Shown here piece after piece: positions 1 through 8,189 of a stretch of 64,000 nucleotides of DNA. The notes beneath the pieces are model-generated. The model did not search any database. It worked only from the letters and a program-made list of their open reading frames with translations, and was not told where the DNA came from. The stretch is from Anaerolineae bacterium (GTDB taxonomy: Bacteria; Chloroflexota; Anaerolineae; Aggregatilineales; UBA2796): positions 153,485-217,484 of the forward strand of contig JAHBVJ010000003.1 in the NCBI GenBank assembly GCA_019637615.1, given 5' to 3'. The position numbers were made by a program, and so were the translations under genes. Every line of letters starts with the position of its first letter. The stretch's first letter is position 1.

Positions 1-220
1 GGCTGATCAGATTGGGGTTGCCCGCGAAGGCCGACAAGCATTGATAAGGCGAATCGCCGTAACTGGTGGGGCCGAGCGGCAAGACCTGCCAGATGGACTG
101 CCCAGTGGCTTCCAGATAATCGACAAACCGATAGGCCCACTCACCCAGATCACCGATTCCGTAGCGCCCGGGGAGCGAGGTGGGATGCAGCAAAACACCA
201 CTGGAACGTGGGAAAAGCAT
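1..220 (-). CDS. malQ: 4-alpha-glucanotransferase (amylomaltase), 5' part only
   Basis: The gene runs off the left edge; about 73 N-terminal residues are visible, starting at the ATG whose complement is at 218-220. The visible part reads RSSGVLLHPTSLPGRYGIGD, then WQVLPLGPTSYGDSPYQ and SAFAGNPNLIS, the characteristic start of GH77 MalQ enzymes, where the SPY and AGNP segments line the active site. Members transfer alpha-1,4-glucan chains in cytoplasmic maltodextrin and glycogen metabolism. It diverges from azlC across about 130 bp. The catalytic acids lie outside the window, so activity cannot be judged. Identification is firm because several family motifs occur in order. Confidence 0.9.
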   Translation of the reverse strand, partial: MLFPRSSGVLLHPTSLPGRYGIGDLGEWAYRFVDYLEATGQSIWQVLPLGPTSYGDSPYQCLSAFAGNPNLIS

Positions 221-350
221 GAGAGTTCCCCTCAGGATTGCATGGTTAATCATGCATTAATCATAACTGTTGATAGTTCGACTGCCAATGTGTCTCTCCT
301 CACAAGGGTGATCACGCGTGGTATACTTGCGGGACAAACCTCTTCGCTCC

Positions 351-1133
351 ATGACGATTACCACAGAAAGACCGTTCATGTTAGCTACCTCACTTCCTGA
401 CCCGCGACGACGGGAATTTATCGCGGGGATACGCACGATGCTGCCGCTGGCATTGAGCATTATCCCGTTCGCGATGCTGACGGGCATCGCTGCCGTCAAG
501 GTTGGCATCCCGGCAGGGACGGCATTTGTATTCTCTGTGCTGGTGTACGCTGGCGCATCACAATTGGTCGCTTATCAACTGATCGCTTCAGGCACACCGA
601 TTCTACTGGTGCTGCTGTCGTGCGCGATGGTCAATCTGCGCTTCATGATGTACAGCGCGACAGTCGCCCCGCACTTGCGGAAGCTGTCGCTGCGGATGCG
701 CACCCTGTATGCGTACCTGATGACCGATCAGGTGGTGGCGTTGAGTATCCAGCACTTCACCGAGGGACAGACCCCTGATTTGGCGGTGGAGAAGCCGCAC
801 CAACATTGGTTCTACGCGGGCGCGGGCGTGACGATGGTCACGACATGGCAGACAGCGGTGGCGGTGGGCATCTTCGTAGGCACCAGCATCCCGCCCGAAT
901 GGGGACTGGAATTCTCGATCCCGCTGTCGTTTCTCGCGCTGCTCGCGCCGATGCTGAAGGATCGTCCGGTGGCGCTGGCAGCACTGGCCTCGGCGGTCAC
1001 GGCGGCGATCACAGGCGGCTTCCCGTACCGTACTGGACTGATGATCTCCGCGCTGGTGGGCGTGGGCGTCGGGGTGCTGGCAGAGACTGCACGCGACCAA
1101 CGGCAACAGGCCAAACGCGAGGTGCAAGCATGA
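351..1133 (+). CDS. azlC: AzlC-family branched-chain amino acid exporter, large subunit
   Basis: Integral membrane protein of about 260 residues. It opens with RREFIAGIRTMLPLALSIIPF and continues with VYAGASQLVAYQL and a segment around NLRFMMYSATVAPHL, the usual AzlC signatures. AzlC works with small AzlD to export branched-chain amino acids or analogues. The stop codon overlaps the azlD start as ATGA (1130-1133), which supports a translationally coupled pair. The start is uncertain: in-frame ATGs lie at 351 and 378, and only the latter has a purine-rich stretch (AGAAAG) at a usable distance. A TATACT hexamer at 322-327 may be the -10 element. Confidence 0.88.
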   Translation: MTITTERPFMLATSLPDPRRREFIAGIRTMLPLALSIIPFAMLTGIAAVKVGIPAGTAFVFSVLVYAGASQLVAYQLIASGTPILLVLLSCAMVNLRFMMYSATVAPHLRKLSLRMRTLYAYLMTDQVVALSIQHFTEGQTPDLAVEKPHQHWFYAGAGVTMVTTWQTAVAVGIFVGTSIPPEWGLEFSIPLSFLALLAPMLKDRPVALAALASAVTAAITGGFPYRTGLMISALVGVGVGVLAETARDQRQQAKREVQA

Positions 1134-1459
1134 ATCTGACGACGATATGGGTGATCTTGTTGGGGATGACCGTCATCACCCTAAGCGAACGACTGTCGTT
1201 CATGGGGCTACTGGCGAATCGGCGCATCCCCGATCTGCTGCTGCGGGCGCTGCGTTTTGTGCCAGCGGCAGCACTGACGGCAATCGTGGTGCCGGACTTG
1301 CTGTATCGCAATGGCGAGGTGGTCGATCCGCTCTCGAATTTGCGCTTGATGGCGGCGATGGTGGCAGCGGTAGTGGCCTTCCGCACGAAGAACGTCTTGC
1401 TGACGATTGTGGCGGGCATGAGTGTGCTGTGGGTGCTGCAAGCGCTGACAGGGCAATGA
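1130..1459 (+). CDS. azlD: AzlD-family transporter small subunit
   Basis: A 109-residue hydrophobic protein with about three or four membrane segments, including WVILLGMTVITLSERLSF, a segment around RRIPDLLLRALRFVPAAAL and a closing NVLLTIVAGMSVLWVLQ. Size, hydrophobic pattern and the conserved proline-rich FVPAAAL stretch match AzlD. It starts inside the azlC stop codon (ATGA overlap), so the two are almost certainly translated together as an amino acid exporter. A 91-bp repeat element with a hairpin begins 8 bp after the stop and may end the transcript. Confidence 0.85.
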   Translation: MNLTTIWVILLGMTVITLSERLSFMGLLANRRIPDLLLRALRFVPAAALTAIVVPDLLYRNGEVVDPLSNLRLMAAMVAAVVAFRTKNVLLTIVAGMSVLWVLQALTGQ

Positions 1460-1466
1460 GGTTGGA

Positions 1467-1557
1467 TGATCCCTGCAATGATCCCGTTGGCTGCGGCGGT
1501 GGGGATCATTGGGGGAAATGTGCTCAATGCCAAGTGCTGCGTGCTAAGTAAAGACAA
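1467..1557 (+). repeat. dispersed gene-end repeat element, copy 1
   Basis: Begins 8 bp after the azlD stop. The first 27 bp (1467-1493) are an exact reverse complement of 11628-11654, and the last 17 bp (1541-1557) match 11570-11586 in the same relation. The element contains a hairpin, CAATGATCCC (1476-1485) with GGGATCATTG (1502-1511), followed by AGTGCTnnGTGCTAAGT-type repeats. Position and orientation relative to the upstream gene are the same in both copies. Confidence 0.8.
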
Positions 1558-2336
1558 GGTGAGGTCATCGGTTGAGGCGTGGGCAAGGTGATTCATCTGT
1601 TGTGCTGTGTTCATGCGAAGTGCGGCCTCATTAACTCCGGTTTGGCGGTAGGAACCCTGATAACCCTGTTTTATCAGGGGAAACAGAGAAATACCTCGAC
1701 AATGAATTGTCGGGCTTACCTTACAATGTCTCTTCGGGACTGATATCCATCGGCGTTGTCCGTCCATTGGTATAAACAGTACAACAGACAACGGAAGATC
1801 GTGCTGAGTAAAATGCAAGTCGTGTGCCTCGTTGATGGCGGATGGTGAGAACTCGATTTGCCTGATCTGCCTGATAAACAGGCAAATTACAGACGATGAT
1901 GTATTTACGGTCAAATGAGCCGTCGTGAGCTGATCAGAACAGGCAATTAACAGGCCAAATCAGGCAAAAACAGGCGACAGAAGCATGTGCTGAGTGACGA
2001 GTCCATACAAAGACGGGTGCGATGACGGCATGTTCCGAGCTGTTGGGTCGGCAGCGACGCCCGATGTCGAAACATCAGACTTAGAGAACGAAGTCTCGTC
2101 GGGACTCTGGACAGATTACGATAACGAATCCGTGTAGATAGCAGCGCGATATGAAGTTGTCGATGGATAGGGACGTAAAGACCGATTTCCCTATAGAGAT
2201 GTCATTATAGCAGAATGTTGAACATAATGTCAAGTGTTCAATTGTTCTGATTTTGTAAAGAAAGCGACAGCTCTAATTTAAACGAACGATCATGTCGAAT
2301 TTGTTCTAGCAGATGCTCTCTGCACTTAGGGAAAGA

Positions 2337-2362
2337 CCTCCTTGCACACAGGCGCAAGGAGG
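2337..2362 (-). terminator. hairpin behind the GMC oxidoreductase gene
   Basis: Perfect 9-bp stem CCTCCTTGC (2337-2345) and GCAAGGAGG (2354-2362) with an 8-nt loop, 20 bp past the stop codon on the minus strand, followed on that strand by a T-rich stretch. It fits an intrinsic terminator, though the U-tract is short. Confidence 0.6.
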
Positions 2363-2381
2363 GATTCAACGGGCGACGGCA

Positions 2382-4025
2382 TTACTGGAGCTGCTTTTTC
2401 AGGTGATCCGCGAGGCGGATGGCAAGCGCGCTGATGGTGAGCGTCGGGTTGCCATAACCACCCGTCGGGAAGACGGCGCTGCTGGCGATGTACAGATTGC
2501 TGACATCATGCACCTTGAGATTAGGATCGACCACGCTGGTTTTGGGATCGGTGCCCATGCGCGCAGTGCCCATGTGGTGATGGTTGCCAGAACGCCAGTA
2601 GAGCGGTTCCGGATAGACGAGCGTGCCGATGCCACTGCGCTGGAATTCTTCTTGCACCAATACGCGGGCGCGGCGCACACGGCCTTCATCCTCGCGATGG
2701 TAACGCCAGTGAATATGAATGTGACGCTGCCCAAACGCATCAACGAACGCCGGATTGTCGCTGAGGGTGATGCGATTATCGGGATCGGGCGATTGTTCGA
2801 GCTGGCTGCGGATTTCGATCAGGCTGAACAGATCGGATTTGTTGGGGAGCTTTGACCATGCGCCTTTTTCGTGCGTGAAATAGTAGTGTTTGCCCTGCGC
2901 ACGATACGCCGCGATCTGCGCCAAACTGCCGAGACCCGTCAGCATATTCTTGGCGTGCGTACCGAGATCACTTGGACGGCTGCGGGTGATGAACTGCTCC
3001 CACAGCATGTAGTAGGATTCCCACGCTTTCGACAAATAGGGCGGGCGCGTCGGATACAGCCAGAAGCTCATGCTCATGAGCTTTTCGCGGCGGATGGCGG
3101 CTTCACTGAGCGTGAACCGCCCCAAGACGAAAGTGCCATTCATCAAACGATTGTCGTAGAAGTTGAGGCGATCCAGCAGCGTACGATCGTTGGGCGTGAG
3201 CACGGCTCCCACCGAGAAAGGGTGATCCATGAAGTAGCGCCCGACAACATCATTCTGATTGCCGATGCCGTTGGTTTGCTTGGAGCGCGAGAGCAGCAGG
3301 AGGCGCGGCGTCTCGATGCCACCAACGGCGAGGACGACGATCTTGGCGGTGACACGCAGATCGGCGTTGTTGGCATTTTTTACGATCAGCCCGGTCGCAT
3401 TGGTGCCACCAGCGTCCAACGCGACTTCCTGCACCGTCGCGTTGAGGATCAAGGTGATGTTCTTGGAGGCTTGCAGCGCGTGGTGGCGCTCTGTGAAGGA
3501 CTTGAAGCCCGCGAACTGGTAGACGCCAGACGTGAGCGTATCGCCCGCGAGTGGCAAGGGTTTGGCGTCGTCGGTTTGCCACGCTTCCGGCTCGTAGTTG
3601 TAGGGGCCGAGTTCGCTGATCTTGTGGGCGCGCTCGTAATACGGATCGAGGTGAGTGCGGTCAAAAGGCCATCCGCTGTGGGGAATCCAATCGCGCTGCT
3701 CGAACTCGATGGGTTCGTAGGGCATGTGCCGGACGCCGATGCGCTCGGCGGACGTTTCGTAAGCGCCCCACTGGTTCGCCGCACCGCCAAATTGACGACG
3801 GCGGGTGAAGCGCGGATATTGGTACGGATCGCCCGTCAGCTCGGCATCGTTCAGGCGCTGACGATCACGATCACGGTGCAGATCGCCGCTTTCCAGCAGC
3901 GTGACTTTGTACGGCGTTTTGTCAAATTCCATCGCGAGGGTGATCCCCGCTGGCCCCGACCCCACGATACAAATATCGGTGGTGATGATTTGTGCCGAAT
4001 TTAGCTTGTTAGCGTCTTCAAGCAT
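2382..4025 (-). CDS. GMC-family FAD-dependent oxidoreductase
   Basis: A 547-residue protein. The N-terminal Rossmann FAD motif GSGPAG sits at residues 22-27, followed about 25 residues later by an acidic residue (LLES). The C-terminal GMC domain carries HHHMGTARMG and ends with the family segment around VFPTGGYGNPTLTISALAIR, where the conserved active-site histidine pair and FAD-contacting residues lie. Such enzymes oxidise alcohols or sugars and may pass electrons to a cytochrome. No small gluconate 2-dehydrogenase-type subunit is adjacent and there is no signal peptide, so the substrate is unknown. The upstream kinase-fusion gene ends 37 bp away, so the two could be co-transcribed. Confidence 0.85.
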   Translation of the reverse strand: MLEDANKLNSAQIITTDICIVGSGPAGITLAMEFDKTPYKVTLLESGDLHRDRDRQRLNDAELTGDPYQYPRFTRRRQFGGAANQWGAYETSAERIGVRHMPYEPIEFEQRDWIPHSGWPFDRTHLDPYYERAHKISELGPYNYEPEAWQTDDAKPLPLAGDTLTSGVYQFAGFKSFTERHHALQASKNITLILNATVQEVALDAGGTNATGLIVKNANNADLRVTAKIVVLAVGGIETPRLLLLSRSKQTNGIGNQNDVVGRYFMDHPFSVGAVLTPNDRTLLDRLNFYDNRLMNGTFVLGRFTLSEAAIRREKLMSMSFWLYPTRPPYLSKAWESYYMLWEQFITRSRPSDLGTHAKNMLTGLGSLAQIAAYRAQGKHYYFTHEKGAWSKLPNKSDLFSLIEIRSQLEQSPDPDNRITLSDNPAFVDAFGQRHIHIHWRYHREDEGRVRRARVLVQEEFQRSGIGTLVYPEPLYWRSGNHHHMGTARMGTDPKTSVVDPNLKVHDVSNLYIASSAVFPTGGYGNPTLTISALAIRLADHLKKQLQ

Positions 4026-4062
4026 GACCCCTCATTCCCCTCTGTTTTCTTAGACAGGCGGA

Positions 4063-5205
4063 TTATTCTAACTCACGCCGGATATTAATCCGCACGCCCT
4101 GCTCAATGGGATGATCGGTAACGAGGATCAGGTAGCCGCCACCGCCCGCGCCGGAGAGCTTCCAGCCGAGCGCTTGATCGCGATACTGGTTGATCAGCGC
4201 GTGGACGGTATCGTTCGCCATGTGAGGGAACATGCTGATTTGTGCTTCGAACGACTCACGCACGGCGCGACCGAAGGCGTGGATGTCCTTGGCGCGGATG
4301 GCTGACCAGCAGGCTTCCGCCGCATCCGCCAGCGCTTTGGCTCCGGTAGAGGAGAGGGCGGTATCTTCCAGCGGATTGTAGCCAGACTCACGCGGGCCAA
4401 GCGGGATCAGATACAACGCGTTTTCGATGAAGGTCAGCGTTTCCTCATCGCGCACATGATCGATGCTGGCGGGCCAGTATTCGCCCTTGTAGTTGGCTTT
4501 GGCGAGGCCGGGGAAGACGATCCCGATGCTATCTTGCGAGCCGGAGATGTCTTTGGTGCCGGGGGGGTTATCGACACAGAAAAGAATCTTGGCTAATTTA
4601 TGCGGATCACCGATAGGGAGCTTCGGCCCCCACATTTCGATGGCGGCATTGCGCGTGCTGGTCGCCATGCCGCTACGCTCGTTGAAATTGATGGTGGGCA
4701 GCAGCGAGATGGTCAGGACGGGGCCGGGGTAGAGTTTGGACACCCACGGCTGATCGAGCCAGCCGCCCGCAACATCGATGCGGTAGGGCATCTGGTTGAG
4801 CGCGCGCAGGCTGGTGGTGGAGCGGGTGGGCAGTTCGCCGTGTGGTTTGCGCTTGAGTACGACGTACTTGATGGCAAGCGTCTTGCACAGCGCTTCTTTG
4901 GCGGGGATGTTGCCGTCTTCGTTGACCACGAAGATTTCCGGCTTCATGTCGCGCAATTCGTGCTCAAAATCCAGCATCCCTGAGCCGCGCGAGATAAAGG
5001 CTTGCTTGACCACGTTGACGCTTTGCATCATGTAGAGGCGCTCTTGCTCGGTGTTGACGGGCAGCCGCCCTTTTAGCTCGAAGACGGTCGAGTCCGAACC
5101 GAGGGCAACGTAGAGGTCTCCATAGGCGGCGGCTTCTTGCAGGAAGGCAATGTGACCGCTGTGGAGCATATCGAAGCAACCGCTAACAAAGACTTTGGTG
5201 GTCAT
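4063..5205 (-). CDS. nucleotidyltransferase - GHMP kinase fusion protein
   Basis: A 380-residue two-domain protein. Residues 1-140 are a cytidylyltransferase-like fold: VFVSGCFDMLHSGH with the HxGH motif at 15-18, and RSTTSLR at 128-134 corresponding to the ISTTxxR signature. Residues 140-380 look like a GHMP sugar kinase, opening with RIDVAGGWLDQP and ending with GWKLSGAGGGGY (GHMP motif 3). The pairing suggests a bifunctional enzyme that phosphorylates and nucleotidylates a sugar, as in heptose or fucose activation for cell-surface glycans, but the substrate is unknown. The phosphate-binding motif 2 (usually PxGxGLGSS) is replaced by SGSQDSIG at 221-228. The ATG at 5205 is chosen because the fold begins immediately and AAGAG precedes it. 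Confidence 0.75.
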   Translation of the reverse strand: MTTKVFVSGCFDMLHSGHIAFLQEAAAYGDLYVALGSDSTVFELKGRLPVNTEQERLYMMQSVNVVKQAFISRGSGMLDFEHELRDMKPEIFVVNEDGNIPAKEALCKTLAIKYVVLKRKPHGELPTRSTTSLRALNQMPYRIDVAGGWLDQPWVSKLYPGPVLTISLLPTINFNERSGMATSTRNAAIEMWGPKLPIGDPHKLAKILFCVDNPPGTKDISGSQDSIGIVFPGLAKANYKGEYWPASIDHVRDEETLTFIENALYLIPLGPRESGYNPLEDTALSSTGAKALADAAEACWSAIRAKDIHAFGRAVRESFEAQISMFPHMANDTVHALINQYRDQALGWKLSGAGGGGYLILVTDHPIEQGVRINIRRELE

Positions 5206-5296
5206 ACGTACTCTTGTGGATAATGCCTGATAAAAAGCGAAGGCGGGTCTGACAACCCGCCCGATGATCATTTACACTGGTAGCCCGCTACGTGCC

Positions 5297-5845
5297 CTAG
5301 CTGCTGGCTTCGCTCTGGCTAGGCAGATCGCCTTGATATTTGGATGGGCACTTCAGGTTGAGTTCGTCGGCATAGAAAACGCCGTCTTCGCCCATTTTGC
5401 CAGTCAGGATAGCTTGCGCTTCGTTTTGCAGCAGATCGGGGCGGGGTTGGTTGCGCACGACGACGCTGATGTGCTTGGCGTTGGGGCTGATCACAGCCTC
5501 GTGCAGCACTTTCGCCAGACCGCCGTCTTTTTCGAGTTCGTCCAGCTTATCGGTGACGTGGGCGATGGTGAAGGTGATGGTCTGCGTATCGGGATCGACC
5601 TTGATGGTGTCCCCGATCACCGCGCCGGAGATTTTGACGGACTTGCCCACCAGATCGGGACGTGAGAGAACATCATCGACCGTGATGAAAAAGCGCCCGT
5701 TGAACTGCGTGCCGGAAAACATCAGGAACGCGATGGCACTAAGTAAGACAACGGTGACAAGGCCAAATTTCAGGCGATTGGCGTTTTTCGTTTGCGGCTT
5801 GGTAAGCGTCGTTGATTTTTCCCAATTGGCTGGTGCTGATGTCAT
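5297..5845 (-). CDS. ccmE: cytochrome c maturation haem chaperone CcmE, CxxxY type
   Basis: A 182-residue protein with one N-terminal membrane anchor (about residues 27-45) and an extracytoplasmic OB-fold domain. It carries F-I-T-V-D-D-V near the start of the fold, DLVGKSVKISG, and DGVFYADELNLKCPSKY at the C-terminal end. CcmE binds haem covalently and hands it to apocytochromes. Proteobacterial forms bind through His in HxxxY; here the position is Cys166 in CPSKY with Tyr170, the CxxxY variant known in archaea and some bacteria. No other ccm gene is in the window, though a predicted cytochrome c is encoded at 53.7 kb. Confidence 0.85.
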   Translation of the reverse strand: MTSAPANWEKSTTLTKPQTKNANRLKFGLVTVVLLSAIAFLMFSGTQFNGRFFITVDDVLSRPDLVGKSVKISGAVIGDTIKVDPDTQTITFTIAHVTDKLDELEKDGGLAKVLHEAVISPNAKHISVVVRNQPRPDLLQNEAQAILTGKMGEDGVFYADELNLKCPSKYQGDLPSQSEASS

Positions 5846-5929
5846 GCTAACGTTCCTTTTTTCACAACCCCACCTTATTGTAGCCGAAAACCGACTCCGG
5901 CGCGAGTGAGGAAGTGGTGAATGTTAGCA

Positions 5930-5977
5930 CGAGGGCAGCGGCGTGGCGGAAGCACCAAATGCGCACAGCTGCCCTCG
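5930..5977 (-). terminator. hairpin between the hydrolase gene and ccmE
   Basis: Perfect 10-bp inverted repeat CGAGGGCAGC (5930-5939) and GCTGCCCTCG (5968-5977) just downstream of the minus-strand hydrolase stop at 5990. There is no U-tract, so it may be a rho-assisted terminator or an RNA-stabilising structure. Confidence 0.4.
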
Positions 5978-5989
5978 ATTTAAGCAGGG

Positions 5990-6841
5990 TTACTTGGTCG
6001 GGACGTATTTGCTGATGAAAGCGAGGGCGGTTTCGGCTACTTCTTGCCAGCCGTGATCGATGGTCAGGGAGTGCCCACGATCGGGGATTTCCTTGATCTC
6101 GGTCAGGCCGGGGTTTTTCTCCTGCTGCTTGAAGGAGGCGTGCGCAATCGCCCACGGTACTGTGTTGTCGTGCTCACCGGAAATGATGAGCAGCGGGCCG
6201 CGATCAGGGTTGGTGGTGTTGACTTGCGCTTCCGTCCACGGGTTGAGGTTGGCGGTGGCAGCTTGGAAAATGGGTCTGCCGGAGGCGGGCACGGAGAACG
6301 TCTTGTACAACTCTTGCGCTTCTGCTTCATCGACGACGTTGGCGAAGGCGAAGCGGAACTGATCAAAGGTCAGCGGGACGGCGCGCGTGTAATTCAGCGG
6401 GTTGCCCAAGACTGCCGAGGCAGACTTTAGCGCTGATAGCGGCAACGGGAGCACGCCCCGAAATGGCGCAGGATCGATGGCGACCGTCACGGCGGAGACA
6501 CCTTCGCCCGCCAAGCGCTGCGCGATCAGGCCGCCGAAGGAATGCCCGATGACGGCTGGCTTGATGTTGAGCTGCTTGATGGCGTCGATGTAATAATCGG
6601 TGACTTGCGCGATGTGCTTATGGGCAAAAACTTCGGGATCGCGGTTGGCTTCTTCGACGGTTTCGGGATCATCGGGCCAACCGGGAGCGATGGTGGTGTA
6701 ACCGTGTTCTTCGAAAAAGCTACACCAGCGAGTCCAACTGCTGGAAAGGAGCCATAAGCCATGTACAAACACGACAGGCTGCAAACCGGAATTATTGGCG
6801 CGGACAATGGATTCTTGTTCGTGGGTGGTTAGCGCAATCAT
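5990..6841 (-). CDS. alpha/beta hydrolase
   Basis: About 283 residues of a standard alpha/beta-hydrolase fold. The oxyanion segment is VVFVHGLW, the nucleophile elbow is GHSFGG, the acid follows in IISGEHDNTVP, and the base is in DRGHSLT. All catalytic-triad positions are present, so the enzyme should be an active serine hydrolase, but the family is too broad to name a substrate. There is no signal peptide. A TTG at 6850 has GGAGG immediately upstream and could be the true start; the ATG at 6841 is given here. A separate transcription unit is likely, with a hairpin after the stop. Confidence 0.8.
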   Translation of the reverse strand: MIALTTHEQESIVRANNSGLQPVVFVHGLWLLSSSWTRWCSFFEEHGYTTIAPGWPDDPETVEEANRDPEVFAHKHIAQVTDYYIDAIKQLNIKPAVIGHSFGGLIAQRLAGEGVSAVTVAIDPAPFRGVLPLPLSALKSASAVLGNPLNYTRAVPLTFDQFRFAFANVVDEAEAQELYKTFSVPASGRPIFQAATANLNPWTEAQVNTTNPDRGPLLIISGEHDNTVPWAIAHASFKQQEKNPGLTEIKEIPDRGHSLTIDHGWQEVAETALAFISKYVPTK

Positions 6842-6991
6842 GAGATTCAACGTCCTCCGTACAGCGTAACATAATTAGCTTATATTTCTAGAGTAGTCGT
6901 TGTGGGTGCTCATGTCGTCAGAAATTATACTTACATTTGATGTCAGAAAGAATTGTGAAGGCGCAATAGACAGAGGGGAGGGGCGAGAATA

Positions 6992-7024
6992 CGCACGGCA
7001 AGGCGAGAAGCCAAATACCGTGCG
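6992..7024. terminator. hairpin with T-run downstream of the WecA/TagO-like gene
   Basis: CGCACGG (6992-6998) pairs with CCGTGCG (7018-7024), and TTTTT follows at 7025-7029 on the plus strand. It lies about 20 bp beyond the minus-strand stop at 7046. The T-run is on the plus-strand side, so for the minus-strand gene it is a hairpin preceded by A residues; its direction of action is unclear. Confidence 0.4.
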
Positions 7025-7045
7025 TTTTTGAGCGCAGCGGTCGCG

Positions 7046-8089
7046 TTATTTGGCTTGGGCGGCGAGCTGCGCACGACGCTGGCGCACACGCACAAATTCC
7101 AGCGCGATGAAGGATGAGGCAGCGACGACGGCGACGATAGCCCCGATCACGGCGGCGGTGGCAACCTCGACGCGGCTGATCAGGAGGGCAGCGCCCCCGA
7201 AGAATAAGCAGCCCGCATAGCAGATCACGACGGCGCGGCGCGTGCTCAGGCCGACGAAGGCGAGGCGGTGCGAGGTGTGATCTTTGCCCGCTTGCGCTGG
7301 CGAACGGCCTTCGCGCAGACGCGTGAACACGACCAAGGTGGTGTCGAAAATCGGCAGTCCGAGCACAAGGATGGGGATCATCCATGTGACGGCGAGCGAT
7401 TGCGACGGGAAGCGCAGCTTGATCCCGCAGACCGCCAGCATGAAGCCCAAGACCATCGATCCCATATCGCCCATGAAGGTGGTGGCGGGATTGAAGTTGT
7501 AGATTAGGAAGCCAATCGCCGCCCCACACAGCGCAGCGGAGAGACTAGAAACCAATTCTTGCCCCTGTGACGCAGCAAGCACGAACATGAAAAAGGCCGC
7601 GATGGCGCTGACGCCCGCCGCAAGACCATCCATATTGTCGAGGAAATTAATGGCGTTGATGATGCCGAGAATCCAGAACAAAGTCAGCGCCCAGTCCAGC
7701 GGATTCTGGAATAGATCGACGCGGACGCCTGCCAGCATGACCGCCAGCGCCGCGAGAATTTGCGCGCCGAATTTGGCAGGCCACGAGAGTTCCAGTTTGT
7801 CATCGAGGAAGCCGATGAAGGCTAACCATGTCGTCCCAAAGACGATGGCGACGAGTTCAAGGATGTGGCGAGGCCAACCGTTGAACATCAGCAAGGCGAT
7901 GATGAAGCCGCCGTAGATCGCGAGGCCACCCATCAAAGGAATAGGCGTGAGGTGGACTTTGCGGGCGTTGGGCTTGTCTACCAGCCCGATGCGATGCGCC
8001 AATTGGCGTGTTACGGGGGTCAGGCCGAGCGACGCCGCGAAGCCAACTACGAGAATGGGAACGAAATCTATCATGTTTAAAGCCGTCAT
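7046..8089 (-). CDS. MraY/WecA/TagO-family polyprenyl-phosphate sugar-1-phosphate transferase
   Basis: A 347-residue protein with about ten membrane helices. The cytoplasmic family motifs are all visible: DKPNARKVH near the N-terminus, FLDDK, NFLDNMDGLAAG, FMGDMGSM and GKDHTSHRL. These are the magnesium- and substrate-binding loops of enzymes that transfer a HexNAc-1-phosphate from a UDP-sugar to undecaprenyl phosphate. The HTSHRL motif points to the WecA/TagO branch rather than MraY. It would start a surface polymer or glycan; the LCP ligase at 11.7 kb could act at the other end of such a pathway. It appears to be a single gene on the minus strand. Confidence 0.85.
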   Translation of the reverse strand: MTALNMIDFVPILVVGFAASLGLTPVTRQLAHRIGLVDKPNARKVHLTPIPLMGGLAIYGGFIIALLMFNGWPRHILELVAIVFGTTWLAFIGFLDDKLELSWPAKFGAQILAALAVMLAGVRVDLFQNPLDWALTLFWILGIINAINFLDNMDGLAAGVSAIAAFFMFVLAASQGQELVSSLSAALCGAAIGFLIYNFNPATTFMGDMGSMVLGFMLAVCGIKLRFPSQSLAVTWMIPILVLGLPIFDTTLVVFTRLREGRSPAQAGKDHTSHRLAFVGLSTRRAVVICYAGCLFFGGAALLISRVEVATAAVIGAIVAVVAASSFIALEFVRVRQRRAQLAAQAK

Positions 8090-8189
8090 AAGGTATCGAT
8101 GTCCGCACTGCGCCGCGTCATTCTAGCGTAGTCAGGTATGCCTTGCCAAAACGTTTGCCCTACGTTAGGCGGAGCATGGTCACCAGAGA

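Larger units (their letters stand above)
1460..2381. other. long intergenic region with hairpins and short-motif repeats, no gene seen
   Basis: About 920 bp between azlD and the GMC oxidoreductase with no convincing reading frame. It holds a dispersed hairpin element at 1467-1557; hairpins at 1655-1679 (CCCTGATAA/TTATCAGGG) and 1697-1712 (CGACAAT/ATTGTCG); a cluster of CAGGC-centred motifs at about 1856-1982, including the inverted pair ATTTGCCTG/CAGGCAAAT at 1856-1887; and an inverted pair TTGAACA/TGTTCAA at 2218-2241. The last 200 bp are AT-rich. Confidence 0.6.

Noticed and set aside
1009..1914. A 301-codon minus-strand frame overlapping azlD
   Set aside because: It is antisense to azlC/azlD at its end and otherwise runs through intergenic repeats and hairpins; no protein family features.
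2871..4004. Long plus-strand frame antisense to the GMC oxidoreductase
   Set aside because: Mirror frame of a GC-rich gene; the minus-strand protein has clear FAD and GMC motifs, this one has none.
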